A stretch of 64,000 bases of DNA from Muribaculaceae bacterium (GTDB taxonomy: Bacteria; Bacteroidota; Bacteroidia; Bacteroidales; Muribaculaceae): the NCBI GenBank assembly GCA_011959405.1, contig BLLX01000001.1:1-64000 (forward strand), given 5' to 3'. The notes beneath the pieces are model-generated. The model worked only from the letters and a program-made list of their open reading frames with translations, was not told where the DNA came from and ran no database searches. Below, in pieces: positions 1-11,000 of this stretch (position 1 is its first letter; each line of letters starts with the position of its first letter). The position numbers and the translations under genes were made by a program.

Positions 1-54
1 TCGGCGGATGCGTGTGTGGAGCGGTTGTCGAAGAAGTTCAGTATGCATGTCTAA
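1..54 (+). CDS. C-terminal end of an unidentified protein (partial at window edge)
   Basis: Frame 1 is open from the first base for 17 codons and ends in TAA; the residues read SADACVERLSKKFSMHV. It has coding character but is too short to name. It would be the 3' end of a gene entering from the left, followed by about 200 bases of AT-rich intergenic sequence before the OmpA-like gene. Confidence 0.4.
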   Translation, partial: SADACVERLSKKFSMHV

Positions 55-253
55 CATGATTCAGTGCTAGTGGCATCCTAGCGCTATACAAAGCTGAGGA
101 TGGGGTGGTATAGTTTTGTTTAGTGGAGAAGGTGTGTATGGTGGTTATTTGGACGAACAATATTTAACGATGGCATGTTATTTATGTGAAAGTAAATTTA
201 AAACTCGCTTTCAACATTTATTATTTACTACGATTTTAAGTTAAAAAAAAACT

Positions 254-1462
254 ATGAAACACCGCGTGACTATTCCGATGATGGTAGTCGGATCAATGTT
301 TTTATTTACTCCGACAATTGATGCGCAGAATTCAGTTGTTGTGACCGAAGAGACTGTTACAGTCGTGGATGATCAGCATTGTAATACGACGTATTATAAT
401 ACTTGGCGTGACGGTTGGTTCTTACAGGCCGGAGCAGGTGTCGATATACCTGCAATGGAAGGTTTTAAGGAGAAGAAAAAGGTAGGCATAACGTATAATT
501 TTGGTGTTGGCCGATGGTTTTCTCCGTATTTCGGGCTTCGATTTAGTGGTTACTATGGCACCATTCATGAATCTATGCCGCAAAATTATACTTTAAGCTG
601 GAGATCAGCCAATATCAATGCCGATGTGATGTGGGATATGTTTAATTCTATCGGTGGGGTTGATCTGTCAAGACCGGTCAGTGTGGTTCCTTTTGTCGGT
701 ATAGGCGGTACGTATAACTGGCGTTTCAGACCTCAGTCCGGAGTTAATATTATTGACGATAATGGTAACCTGAAAAACAATGCCTGGGCTTTGCCTGTTT
801 CTGCAGGTATTCAGGTCCGGTTCCGTCTGTGTCGTTATGTTGATCTTTTTCTTGAAGCGCGTGCGCAGTTTGCCGGAGATTCCTATAATAATGTGGCATA
901 CGATAAGCCTATCGACATTAATTTTATGGGAACAGGCGGTGTGACAGTCAATATCGGAGGAAAGTCATTTAAGGCCTACGATCCCTGTGCATACAATGAT
1001 TATATTGCATCGCTTAACGGTCAGGTCAATGATCTTCGCGGAGAGTTGGCTACTACGGTGGCGGCTTTGGCAGAAGCAGAGTCACAGTTGCCATGTCCGG
1101 AGGTAAAAGAGACGGTTCATGTGGAGAAGAAGGCTACTGCTGTCATGATGAGTACCGTACGGTTTACAATTAATTCGGCTAAAGTCAGTCAGATGGAGAT
1201 GGTCAATGTCTATAATGTGGCTGAGTATCTTAAGGCTAATCCTGATGTGAAGATTGTGATAAAGGGATATGCGGATAAAAATACCGGTACATCTTCGTAT
1301 AATCAGAAACTTTCCGAAAAGCGTGCACAGGCTGTTTATGATTTATTGGTCAATAAATACGGCATCTCTCCTAACCGTTTGTCAAAAGAGGCCGCCGGTT
1401 CTTCCTCTCAGCCATACGGTACAAATGATTGGAACCGTATAGTAATCTTTTCACAGAATTAA
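254..1462 (+). CDS. OmpA family outer-membrane protein
   Basis: A 402-residue envelope protein with an N-terminal signal peptide ending near DAQ (about residue 25), a beta-rich barrel-like region to about residue 240, a short Asn/Leu-rich coiled stretch around 255-280, and a C-terminal OmpA peptidoglycan-binding domain from about 295. The domain carries the family hallmark NQKLSEKRAQAV and the final NRIVIF. Such proteins tether the outer membrane to the cell wall non-covalently. The start is the only Met ahead of a good signal sequence. It is followed at once by a perfect hairpin, so it is probably monocistronic. Confidence 0.9.
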   Translation: MKHRVTIPMMVVGSMFLFTPTIDAQNSVVVTEETVTVVDDQHCNTTYYNTWRDGWFLQAGAGVDIPAMEGFKEKKKVGITYNFGVGRWFSPYFGLRFSGYYGTIHESMPQNYTLSWRSANINADVMWDMFNSIGGVDLSRPVSVVPFVGIGGTYNWRFRPQSGVNIIDDNGNLKNNAWALPVSAGIQVRFRLCRYVDLFLEARAQFAGDSYNNVAYDKPIDINFMGTGGVTVNIGGKSFKAYDPCAYNDYIASLNGQVNDLRGELATTVAALAEAESQLPCPEVKETVHVEKKATAVMMSTVRFTINSAKVSQMEMVNVYNVAEYLKANPDVKIVIKGYADKNTGTSSYNQKLSEKRAQAVYDLLVNKYGISPNRLSKEAAGSSSQPYGTNDWNRIVIFSQN

Positions 1463-1484
1463 TAATTGGGGAAATATATTTGAT

Positions 1485-1530
1485 GAGTTGACCTTCTGCC
1501 GCATTATATGAAGCGGCAGAAGGTCAACTC
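1485..1530 (+). terminator. 18-bp perfect inverted repeat after the OmpA-like gene
   Basis: Arms 1485-1502 and 1513-1530 pair perfectly over 18 bp around a 10-base loop, 22 bases after the OmpA-like stop codon. There is no long T run after it, so it may act as an RNA-stabilising hairpin or a rho-independent terminator. Confidence 0.6.
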
Positions 1531-1646
1531 TCTAATGTAACCGTGTTGTGTGATATCGGGTTTCTGTGTGTAATCAATTTGTAAGTATATGGCTGTCGGT
1601 TTGTAATTTTTGAGAGGGAAAATGTATGAAAAATTAGCAAAATGCT

Positions 1647-1654
1647 TACCTTTG
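1647..1654 (+). promoter_or_regulatory. -7 box (TACCTTTG) upstream of glnN
   Basis: TACCTTTG matches the Bacteroidota -7 consensus TAnnTTTG. No convincing -33 TTTG lies 19-21 bases upstream. Transcription from here would give glnN a leader of about 100 nt. Confidence 0.4.
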
Positions 1655-1763
1655 TACTCATGAAATCTACCATTAATATCGGCATCTGATATATCGGATG
1701 AGTGGGAACATGTGCCGCTTTTTCCGGTGAGTGAGGAAAATATAATAGATCAATTTTATCATA

Positions 1764-3953
1764 ATGTCAACACTTAGATTTAAAGTCGTGGACGAAGCCT
1801 TTAATCGTAAGGCTCATCATGTGGACATTCCGGCTGAAAGACCGGAAGTGTATTACGGAAAATACGTGTTCAACAGACAGAAAATGTTTGAGTATCTTCC
1901 GAAAAAAACTTTTGAGGTGCTTGTCAATGCCATTGACAATAAAGAGTCTTTGCCGCTTGATGTGGCCGACAGTGTTGCGCAGGGCATGATGCGATGGGCA
2001 ATAGACAATGGTGCCCGTCATTATTCTCATTGGTTTCATCCGTTGACTGACGGCACAGCCGAGAAGCATGACGCGTTTGTGCAGCATGACGGCAAAGGTG
2101 GCATGGTTGAGGAGTTTAATGGTAAGTTGCTTGTTCAACAGGAACCCGATGCGTCTTCGTTTCCGAACGGCGGCATACGAAACACCTTTGAAGCCCGCGG
2201 CTATTCAGCCTGGGATATATCTTCTCCTGCTTTCATTCTAGACAAGACTCTGTGTATTCCCACGATTTTCATATCGTATACGGGCGAGTCGCTTGACTAT
2301 AAAACGCCGCTTTTGCGGGCATTGAATGCAGTGGATCGCGCAGCTACCGTGGTGGCACGTTATTTTGATCCGTCGGTCAGACATGTGATGAGCTATCTCG
2401 GCTGGGAACAGGAATATTTTCTTGTGGATGAGGCCTTGTATTCTGCGCGTCCGGATCTGATGTTGACCGGACGTACGCTTATGGGACATGAGAGTGCCAA
2501 GAATCAACAGCTTGAGGATCATTATTTCGGTGCTATTCCGTCGCGAGTGGAGGCTTTCATGCTTGATCTGGAAATCGAATGTCATAAATTGGGTATTCCG
2601 GCAAAAACCCGTCATAACGAGGTCGCTCCCAACCAGTTTGAACTGGCTCCTATTTTTGAGGAAACCAATCTGTCCAATGATCACAATCTGTTGCTGATGG
2701 GTCTGATGACCGAGGTCGCCCGCCGTCATAATTTCCGTGTTCTGCTGCATGAAAAGCCGTTTAGCGGCATTAACGGTTCCGGAAAACATAATAACTGGAG
2801 TCTCGGCACTGATACCGGTAAACTCTTGTTTGCGCCAGGCAAGACTGCTGAAGACAATCTGCAGTTTTTTGTATTTGTGGCAAATGTGCTTGCGGCAGTA
2901 CATAATCACAATGGACTTTTGAAAGCGTCGATAATGTCTGCCACAAACGCGCATCGTCTCGGAGCCAATGAGGCACCTCCGGCTATTATCTCCATATTTC
3001 TCGGATCCCAACTCTCCGGCATTCTTGACAAAATCGAGGAGATGAGTGCTGAAGACCTTATAAATCTGTCGGCTAAGGAAGGGATGAAACTGAATCTGAC
3101 ACAGATTCCTGAAATTATGTTGGATTCGACAGACCGTAACCGCACATCTCCATTTGCGTTTACTGGCAATCGGTTTGAGTTCAGAGCTGTGGGATCCAGT
3201 GCAAACTGCGCTTCCGCTATGATCGCTCTGAATGCCGCTATGGCAGCCCAGCTTCAGGATTTCGCGGCGAAGGTTGATGCCCGGGTGGCCTCCGGCGAAC
3301 AGCTGAAGCGGGTTATCCTTGACGAGACCAAAGCGCTTATATCGGCTCATCGTACCATCTGTTTCGACGGCAACGGTTATTCTGACGAGTGGAAAGAGGA
3401 AGCCGCACGTCGAGGTCTAGATTGCGAGACATCCGCTCCTAAGATTTTTGACTCATATCTTTCGCCTGAGTCTGTGGCCATGTTTGGCAAGACAGGAGTC
3501 TTCTCTCCTGTGGAACTTGCTGCGCGCAATGAGGTGAAGTGGGAGATGTACACAAAGAAAATTCAGATTGAAGCACGTGTGCTCGGAGATCTGGCCATTA
3601 ATCATGTGATACCTGTGGCCACACGTTATCAGTCGTTGCTTTTGGATAATGTATTTAAGATCAAATCACTTTTTTCATCGGAAAAGTGGACGGCCATTGC
3701 CGCGCAGGATATGGTGGCTATCGAGAATATTTCAGAGCATATAGCCGTGATACGTGAGGAGGTGCGACAGATGGTTGACGCCCGCAAGACTGCTAATCGC
3801 ATAGATTCTGAACGAGAAAAAGCAGTGGCTTATCATGACAACGTGTTGCCTCACATGGTTAAAATCCGCTATCATATAGACAAATTGGAACTTCATGTCG
3901 ATGATGAGATGTGGCCTTTGCCAAAATATCGTGAGCTTCTGTTTATCCGTTGA
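1764..3953 (+). CDS. glnN: Glutamine synthetase type III
   Basis: A 729-residue cytosolic enzyme making glutamine from glutamate, ammonia and ATP. The length and sequence fit the GSIII class typical of Bacteroidota, which is much longer than GSI. Visible signatures include the acid-rich catalytic core segment with RHNEVAPNQFELAP around residue 280, and the nucleotide/ammonia-binding NGSGKHNNWS near residue 340. It lies 9 bases before a purF-type gene, whose enzyme uses glutamine, so the pair couples glutamine production with a glutamine-dependent purine step. GSIII genes are commonly nitrogen-regulated; no operator was recognised here. Confidence 0.95.
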   Translation: MSTLRFKVVDEAFNRKAHHVDIPAERPEVYYGKYVFNRQKMFEYLPKKTFEVLVNAIDNKESLPLDVADSVAQGMMRWAIDNGARHYSHWFHPLTDGTAEKHDAFVQHDGKGGMVEEFNGKLLVQQEPDASSFPNGGIRNTFEARGYSAWDISSPAFILDKTLCIPTIFISYTGESLDYKTPLLRALNAVDRAATVVARYFDPSVRHVMSYLGWEQEYFLVDEALYSARPDLMLTGRTLMGHESAKNQQLEDHYFGAIPSRVEAFMLDLEIECHKLGIPAKTRHNEVAPNQFELAPIFEETNLSNDHNLLLMGLMTEVARRHNFRVLLHEKPFSGINGSGKHNNWSLGTDTGKLLFAPGKTAEDNLQFFVFVANVLAAVHNHNGLLKASIMSATNAHRLGANEAPPAIISIFLGSQLSGILDKIEEMSAEDLINLSAKEGMKLNLTQIPEIMLDSTDRNRTSPFAFTGNRFEFRAVGSSANCASAMIALNAAMAAQLQDFAAKVDARVASGEQLKRVILDETKALISAHRTICFDGNGYSDEWKEEAARRGLDCETSAPKIFDSYLSPESVAMFGKTGVFSPVELAARNEVKWEMYTKKIQIEARVLGDLAINHVIPVATRYQSLLLDNVFKIKSLFSSEKWTAIAAQDMVAIENISEHIAVIREEVRQMVDARKTANRIDSEREKAVAYHDNVLPHMVKIRYHIDKLELHVDDEMWPLPKYRELLFIR

Positions 3954-3962
3954 TTTTTTCGA

Positions 3963-5822
3963 ATGGAACAGTTGAAACATGAATGCGGTGTGGCGATGAT
4001 ACGTCTGCTGCAACCGCTGAAATATTATAAAGAGAAATATGGTACATGGCAGTATGGGCTGAACAAGCTCTATCTGCTGATGGAAAAGCAGCATAACCGC
4101 GGACAGGAAGGAGCCGGGGTCGGGGTTGTGAAAATGGATTCCGCTCCCGGTTCCGAATATGTGTTCAGAGAACGTGCGCTTGGCGCAGGGGCCATATCTG
4201 AAATATTTGACCGCATACGCATGGGGCTGGGAGCGGATCCCGGACCCGAATCTCCGTTTATCGGTGAGATATATATGGGGCATCTGCGCTATAGCACTAC
4301 GGGGCGCAGCGGCTTGAATTACGTGCATCCTTTTTTGCGCAGAAACAACTGGCGTTCGCGTAATCTGTTGATGTGCGGCAATTTCAATATGACTAATGTG
4401 GACGATATTTTTTCGTCGATAGTCGCGTCTGGCCAGCACCCGCGGTTTTATAGCGACACGGTGCTGCTGCTTGAGCAGCTCGGCTATGCTCTGGACCATG
4501 AGAATCATCGGATTTACCGTGAGTTGCGCGACAATATGTCGGGACCGGAACTGAGCCGTGCGATTGAGAATGCCATAGATATTCCGCGTGTGTTGCGCGA
4601 GGCGGCTCCGAAATGGGATGGCGGATACGTGATCTGCGGAGTGACTGGATCCGGCGATATCTTTGCCATGCGCGATGCAAACGGAATACGCCCGGCATTT
4701 TATTATGCTGACGATGAAATTGTGGTGCTGGCATCGGAGCGTCCGGTGATCCAGACTGTGTTCAATGTGAAGCGGGTCCAGGTGCGTGAGTTGGATCCGG
4801 GTTGCGCGCTGGTAGTGAACCGTGCGGGCAATGTGACTGTGGACCGTATATTGCCCGAAGGTAGAAATATGCGCTGTTCGTTTGAACGCATATATTTTTC
4901 CCGAGGAAGTGATGCCGATATTTATCGTGAGCGTAAAGCTCTCGGAAGAAACCTTGCTTCACGTATCATGATGAGTGTAGGCGGAGATCTGAGCCGGTCG
5001 GTGTTTTCGTTTATTCCCAATACGGCTGAAGTGGCTTTTATCGGCATGATAGAGGGAATGGAAGAGATTCTTGAGCGAGAAAAAGCAGACGAGATATTGC
5101 GTCTGAGTTCCGACGGAGCTCTTACGCCCGATGCGCTCAGGGCTGTGATGGCACGCAAACTCCGAGTAGAGAAAGTAGCTATAAAAGATATAAAACTCAG
5201 GACGTTCATTGCTGAAGGAGAGTCACGTAATGATCTCGCGGCTCATGTATATGATGTGACATACGGGATTGTAAGAAATGACGAGGATACTCTTGTAGTC
5301 ATTGATGACTCTATTGTGCGCGGTACCACTCTGCGACAGTCGATTATACGGATGCTGTATCGTCTGCATCCGAGAAAGATAGTGGTGGTCAGTTCCTCTC
5401 CGCAGGTGCGTTATCCTGATTATTACGGGATTGACATGAGCCGTATGGGCGAATTCATCGCGTTTCGGGCTGCGGTGGCTCTGCTGCATGAAAGTGGTCG
5501 ATCCGGTCTGTTGGATAAGGTTTACCGTGATTGTTTGGAGCAGGCAGGACTTCCTGAGTCTCGGCAGCGAAATTGCGTGAAGGCTATCTATGAGCCTTTC
5601 TCAGACGAGGATATATCACGTAAAATTGCAGAGATGCTCACTCCTCCCGAAGTAAAAGCCGAAGTGAAGATCGTTTATCAGACTCTCGATGGCCTTCGCA
5701 GGGCCGTGCCGGGGCATCCGGGCGACTGGTATTTTTCCGGTGACTATCCTACGGCAGGTGGTGTGCGTCTGGTAAACCGCGCATATATAAATTATTATGA
5801 AGGAAATATAGAAAAACGTTAG
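3963..5822 (+). CDS. purF: Amidophosphoribosyltransferase (long form)
   Basis: First step of purine synthesis: PRPP plus glutamine gives phosphoribosylamine. The N-terminal Ntn-hydrolase glutaminase domain starts with the nucleophile in ECGVAM (Cys8), so a seven-residue propeptide would be removed. The C-terminal PRTase domain carries the PRPP loop VVIDDSIVRGTT near residues 445-457. At 619 residues it is longer than the usual 470-510, with extra sequence between the domains and a C-terminal tail. It starts 9 bases after glnN and ends 3 bases before the peptidase gene, so these are probably co-transcribed. A second, shorter paralog elsewhere in the genome cannot be excluded. Confidence 0.88.
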   Translation: MEQLKHECGVAMIRLLQPLKYYKEKYGTWQYGLNKLYLLMEKQHNRGQEGAGVGVVKMDSAPGSEYVFRERALGAGAISEIFDRIRMGLGADPGPESPFIGEIYMGHLRYSTTGRSGLNYVHPFLRRNNWRSRNLLMCGNFNMTNVDDIFSSIVASGQHPRFYSDTVLLLEQLGYALDHENHRIYRELRDNMSGPELSRAIENAIDIPRVLREAAPKWDGGYVICGVTGSGDIFAMRDANGIRPAFYYADDEIVVLASERPVIQTVFNVKRVQVRELDPGCALVVNRAGNVTVDRILPEGRNMRCSFERIYFSRGSDADIYRERKALGRNLASRIMMSVGGDLSRSVFSFIPNTAEVAFIGMIEGMEEILEREKADEILRLSSDGALTPDALRAVMARKLRVEKVAIKDIKLRTFIAEGESRNDLAAHVYDVTYGIVRNDEDTLVVIDDSIVRGTTLRQSIIRMLYRLHPRKIVVVSSSPQVRYPDYYGIDMSRMGEFIAFRAAVALLHESGRSGLLDKVYRDCLEQAGLPESRQRNCVKAIYEPFSDEDISRKIAEMLTPPEVKAEVKIVYQTLDGLRRAVPGHPGDWYFSGDYPTAGGVRLVNRAYINYYEGNIEKR

Positions 5823-5825
5823 TAA

Positions 5826-7970
5826 ATGAAAAGAAAACAGATTTTTTTATTGGCTGCAGCTATGGCCGTTGCCGGTCTGGCAGTATGGGCCGTAGTCAAA
5901 AATGATCAGCTTCCAGTTATGAACCGAGTAAACCCGCTTTTGCAACCTTACGAGACTCCTTATGAAATTCCTCCGTTTGACCAGATCATGGTGGAGGATT
6001 ATATCCCTGCTTTGAAAGAGGGCATTGACATTCAGCGTCAGGAGATAAAGGATATTGTATCCAATTCCGAAAAGCCTACTTTTGCCAACACTATTCTTGC
6101 GCTTGACCGCAGTGGAGAGCTTGTGGAGAAGACCATGATGCTGTTTTCCGCTCTTGATGAAGCAATGTCATCGCCGGAACTGGTGGATGTGGCGGCGGAT
6201 GTATATGCCATGTACCAGCAATGGGGAGATGAGATGTCTATGAATCCTGAACTTTTTAAGAGGGTAAAATATCTTTATGAGCAGCGTGACAGCATGGATC
6301 TGACAGTGCCGCAACGTCGCCTGATAGAGAGCACATATAAGGATTTTACCCGCAATGGCGCATTGCTTGATGCCGCTAGTCAGGGCAGCCTGAAACGCCT
6401 TAATGCCGATTTGACAGACATGTATCTGAAATATAACAAGAACCTTCTGAACGCTACCAACCAGTTCTATGTTACGGTTGATGATTCTTCTCGTTTGGCA
6501 GGCATACCTGCGGCCAATGTCGCCGCTGCGGCAGAGGAGGCTGTGGCGCGTGGTCTCGGAGAGGGTAAATGGGTGTTCACACTTCATGCTCCGAGCCGTT
6601 TGCCATTGCTGCAATATGCTGCCGACCGTGAGTTGCGCCGTCAGGTTTATGAAGGTTACACATCACTGGCTTCTACCGGTGAATTTGACAATTCCGACAT
6701 CATAAACCGCATAGTGAAAGCTCGTGTTGCCAAGGCTCATTTGCTCGGTTTCAAGTCGTATGCAGACTATGCTACCGACAATGTCATGGCCAAGACAGTC
6801 GACAATGCTGAAAATCTGTTGATGCAGATATGGCGCCCGGCTGTGGCACGTGTACGCGAAGAGGTTGCGGAAATGCAGGCTGTTGCCGATCAGGAGGGTG
6901 CCGGTATAACTATCGCGCCATGGGATTATTATTACTATGCCGAGAAAGTGCGCCGCAAAAAGTATGCCCTTGATGAAGATGAACTTCGTCAGTATTTTGC
7001 TGTGGACAGTGTGGTCAAAGGCGCCTTTACACTTGCGAAAATTCTGTACAATGTAGAATTCACACCTATGCCTGATGCGCCTGTGTATCATCCTGACGTG
7101 AAAGTCTATGACATGAAGGATGCTTCGACGGGTGAGCACATAGCCGTGTTTATGACAGACTATTTCCCGCGTTCTTCAAAGCGACAGGGTGCGTGGATGA
7201 GTGAATTCAAAGGCAGTTATGTGGCTGACGACGGATCTGCTGTTCGTCCCATCGTGTATAATGTAGGTAATTTCTCAATGCCAACGGCCGATACTCCGGC
7301 ATTGCTGACTCTCGATGAGGTGGCTACGCTGTTTCATGAGTTCGGCCATGGACTCCACGGGATGCTTACGCGTGCCGAATATAAAGGGCAGGCAGGTACG
7401 AATGTCGACCGTGACTTTGTGGAGCTTCCAAGCCAGATCAACGAACACTGGGCCGTTGAGCCTGAATTGCTTAAACAATATGCCCGCCATTGGAAGACCG
7501 GTGAGGTCATTCCTGACGGCTTGATTGAAAAACTTCAGGCTGCCGGACATCATAATCAGGGATTTATGACGACAGAGCTTGCCGGCGCTGCTTTGCTCGA
7601 TCTTGCATGGGGTAAGATTGAGGATTATACGGATACGATTGACGTGATGGCATTTGAGCGTTCGGTTGCCGACAGGCTCGGCATGCCTGCCGAGGTGCAG
7701 TTCCGTTATCGTTCGCCTTATTTCAAGCACGTGTTCGGCAGTGACGGATATGCTTCCGGCTATTATACTTATCTGTGGGCGGAAGTGCTTGACACCGACG
7801 GTTTCGAGTTGTTTAAGGAAAAGGGCATATTTGATCATGCCACAGCGCAGGCATTCCGCAAAAACGTGCTGGAAGCGGGCGGCAGTGAAGATCCGATGGA
7901 ACTTTATGTACAGTTCCGCGGACATCGCCCGACTCCGGATGCCCTTTTGCGCCACCGCGGACTTAAATAA
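5826..7970 (+). CDS. dcp: M3 family peptidyl-dipeptidase (Dcp-like)
   Basis: A zinc oligopeptidase of the thimet/Dcp family that trims peptides, here probably in the periplasm. Residues 5-25 form a hydrophobic signal or anchor segment, without a lipobox Cys. The catalytic HEFGH is at residues 504-508 and the third zinc ligand, in FVELPSQ, at about Glu533. The length of 714 agrees with Dcp (about 680) plus a leader. It begins 3 bases after purF and is probably the third gene of that operon, although its function is unrelated to purine synthesis. Confidence 0.92.
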   Translation: MKRKQIFLLAAAMAVAGLAVWAVVKNDQLPVMNRVNPLLQPYETPYEIPPFDQIMVEDYIPALKEGIDIQRQEIKDIVSNSEKPTFANTILALDRSGELVEKTMMLFSALDEAMSSPELVDVAADVYAMYQQWGDEMSMNPELFKRVKYLYEQRDSMDLTVPQRRLIESTYKDFTRNGALLDAASQGSLKRLNADLTDMYLKYNKNLLNATNQFYVTVDDSSRLAGIPAANVAAAAEEAVARGLGEGKWVFTLHAPSRLPLLQYAADRELRRQVYEGYTSLASTGEFDNSDIINRIVKARVAKAHLLGFKSYADYATDNVMAKTVDNAENLLMQIWRPAVARVREEVAEMQAVADQEGAGITIAPWDYYYYAEKVRRKKYALDEDELRQYFAVDSVVKGAFTLAKILYNVEFTPMPDAPVYHPDVKVYDMKDASTGEHIAVFMTDYFPRSSKRQGAWMSEFKGSYVADDGSAVRPIVYNVGNFSMPTADTPALLTLDEVATLFHEFGHGLHGMLTRAEYKGQAGTNVDRDFVELPSQINEHWAVEPELLKQYARHWKTGEVIPDGLIEKLQAAGHHNQGFMTTELAGAALLDLAWGKIEDYTDTIDVMAFERSVADRLGMPAEVQFRYRSPYFKHVFGSDGYASGYYTYLWAEVLDTDGFELFKEKGIFDHATAQAFRKNVLEAGGSEDPMELYVQFRGHRPTPDALLRHRGLK

Positions 7971-8005
7971 ATCAGTTTAGTTATTTTTAGAAACAGTTTT
8001 TTTAT

Positions 8006-11000
8006 ATGATAAACCAAATATCACGGCTTTTACTGGCGTCAGCAGTGACAGCGTTGCCGTTGTACATGGGGGCGGCGCCTGTTCCTGAGATGTATGCGCT
8101 TATGCTGGATTCGGAGAGCTGGACTGATGCTACTCCGTATGGAATATATCGTTTGCCTTTTCAGGATGGGGATCCGATCGAACTGGTGAATGGTAATGCT
8201 ACCGGCGAAATGTTTGAGGCTCGTGGCGGCGCAGTTTATGCCAATGGTAAATATTTCACCGCACGAACTTTTTATACGGGTGGAAAACCGTCGAGAACAA
8301 TCCATTATATCTATGATACGGAGACATGGGAGCTGATCGACGAGTTTGATGGAGACCCGTATTTTCAGGCGTCGGATATGGCTTATGATCCATCATCGGA
8401 TACGGTGTATGGTAGTTTCGCCAAATTCAAAGAGGGCACGAATGTGCCGGAATGTTACAGTCTTGGCAAGGTGGATATATCCACAGGAATAATGACGCGT
8501 ATATGCGATCTTGATGCCATGTGGCGCGCGTGTGCTTTTGATGACGAGGGCAATCTGTATGCTGTCAGGGCCGGAGAGACCTTATGTGATTTTGCAAAGA
8601 TCGACAAAACCACCGGGGCAGCAGAGGTCATAGCGGCCAATATACCTCCGTCGTATTATCTGACCACCGGTACTATCGACAATGATACACGCCGCTTCTA
8701 TTATGCCATCTGCATGGATGAAGGATCTGCCATGTGTGCTATAGATCTCGATTCAGGCAAGTTTGAGATTCCTTATGAATTTCCCGGTGGAGAGGCTTTT
8801 TCCGGCATGTATATACCTATTCACGTGCCAGAGGAAGCGCCATCTCCTGTGAGCGGACTGGATTTTGATTTTCGTGGCCCTGCTCTGAATGGTAATGTTG
8901 TCTTTGAGATGCCTTCGTATGCTAAGAGCGGAGATATTCTTGTCGGTGAGCTTTCTTATAGATTGAAGATCAACGGCCGGGACTATACTTCTGGCAAAGG
9001 GGCACCAGGGGCAACTATGAAGGTTCCGGTCAGTGTGTCGGCCCCTGGCAATTACACTGTCGTTGTCACAGCATCCAATCTTGACGGTGAAAGTTTCCCT
9101 GTGCCCATGACCCAATGGATCGGCAATGACTATCCGTGTGCGCCGGCGGAGGTAGCCATGACGTATGAGGATGGCATCGCTACGGTTCGATGGGATGCAG
9201 TCACTCTGGCGGAGCATGACGGATATCTGAATGCTGCGGATGTGACATATACTGTGGTCCGTCAGCCGGATGGCGTAAGAGTGGTGGACAATAAGAAGTT
9301 CACTCTTTTCAGTGAGCCTATTCCAGAGCCGGAGGATTTCATCGAATATTATTATACTGTAGTGGCAACCCATGCGGGACTCAGCGCCGAAGAGGTTAAA
9401 TCCAATGCTGTCCGTCTTGGCCACTGCTCCATTCCTTATGAAGAGACTTTCACTGACGCCGATTCGTTTGAATACTTTACAGTACTTGATGCCAACAATG
9501 ACGGATATACATGGAAGGCTTACAACAAGCAGGCCCGCATATCATATAATGTTGCCTATAAGACAGTGGGCATGGATGACTGGCTTATCACTCCGCCTAT
9601 GCGGCTTGAAGCCGGACAGGCATACGAATTCTCAATGGATGCTTATACCGGAGAGACAACGTGTCCCGAACGAGTGGAAGTCTATTTTGGCACATCTCCT
9701 AATGTGGGTTCGATGACCCGTAAGATTATTTCCGCAACGGATCTGACGCAGGGTTTCCATCCGCAAAGATTGAAAGGTGAAATATCTGTCACAACAGCGG
9801 GCAATTATTATTTTGGTATACACGCATGCAGTGATCCTGACTCATATATGCTGTATGTTGACAATATTTCCGTTGTCGGCGGTCCGGACTCAAATGCACC
9901 TGATGCGGTTGGCAATCTGTCGGTGACCCCTGATGCCGCTGGTGCAAATTCGGTGACTGTTTCGTTTACGCTTCCGTCAAAAACCGTGGGCGGTGCTGCG
10001 CTGTCCGCGATTTCCAAAGTTGAGATTCTACGTGACGGCACGCTGATCCATGAAATTGCCAGTCCGTCTGTTGGCGGAACAGTAAGCTATGTTGATGATA
10101 ATAACCTGAGTAACGGCCTGCATACATACTCGGTTCGTGCATACAATCAGGCTGGCATCGGACGTACGGTGGATGCAAAAGTGTTTGTAGGTATAAACTA
10201 TCCTAATGCTCCTTCATGGGCAAAGGCCCGGGAGATATCCGCCACCGGTGAAGTGAATATAACCTGGAGTGAAGTGGAGACGGATGTGGACGGACATCCC
10301 GTTAACGGACAGATTTCCTATAGTATATTGGAGGTCAACGGCAACGAGCGCAATACCATAGCTACAGGACTAAAAGAGCTAAGCTATACGTATAAGCCGG
10401 ATGTCAATACAGATACTCAGCAGTTCATTTCTTACACAGTCTTTGCCGAGACATCGGCAGGTCTGAGCGCGTCAGGCACTTCTACAGGATGGGTGATAGT
10501 CGGTAATGCAGACTGCTTGCCATATCATGAGTCGTTCAGCAACGAGGATCTGTCCACAGTCTGGGGCACGTCTCAGAGTGGCATGGGGCAGTGGTACACC
10601 GTGTCCAAGCTGAATAAAAACGAATATAATCCTGAGATCAATCCGCAGGACGGCGACAGCGGCATGCTTGCTTTTGTTCCGATCATGAACGGCGATCAGG
10701 CCACTGTGGAATCTGCCAAGATTGATCTTTCGGGTGCAAAGGCTCCTGTGCTGATGTTCCATTATTATGCCATGACAGCTCCGGCAAATGAACTGGAGGT
10801 TATGGTCAATGACGGAGAAAACTGGACGTCACAGAAAAAGATCTCGGTTGCAGCCGACAATGGCAAAGAAGGATGGCGTAAGGTCATTGTTCCGCTGTCT
10901 GCGTATAGAGACGGTGTGATCCGGATCGCGTTTGTAGCCACAAGCAATTCTTCGAATGCAAAAGGTTATGTGGCTATTGATAATGTGTATGTGCGTGAAC

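Noticed and set aside
2238..3350. 370-codon open frame on the minus strand inside glnN
   Set aside because: It is a shadow of glnN; the sense strand encodes a full, conserved enzyme and the antisense translation has no recognisable domain.
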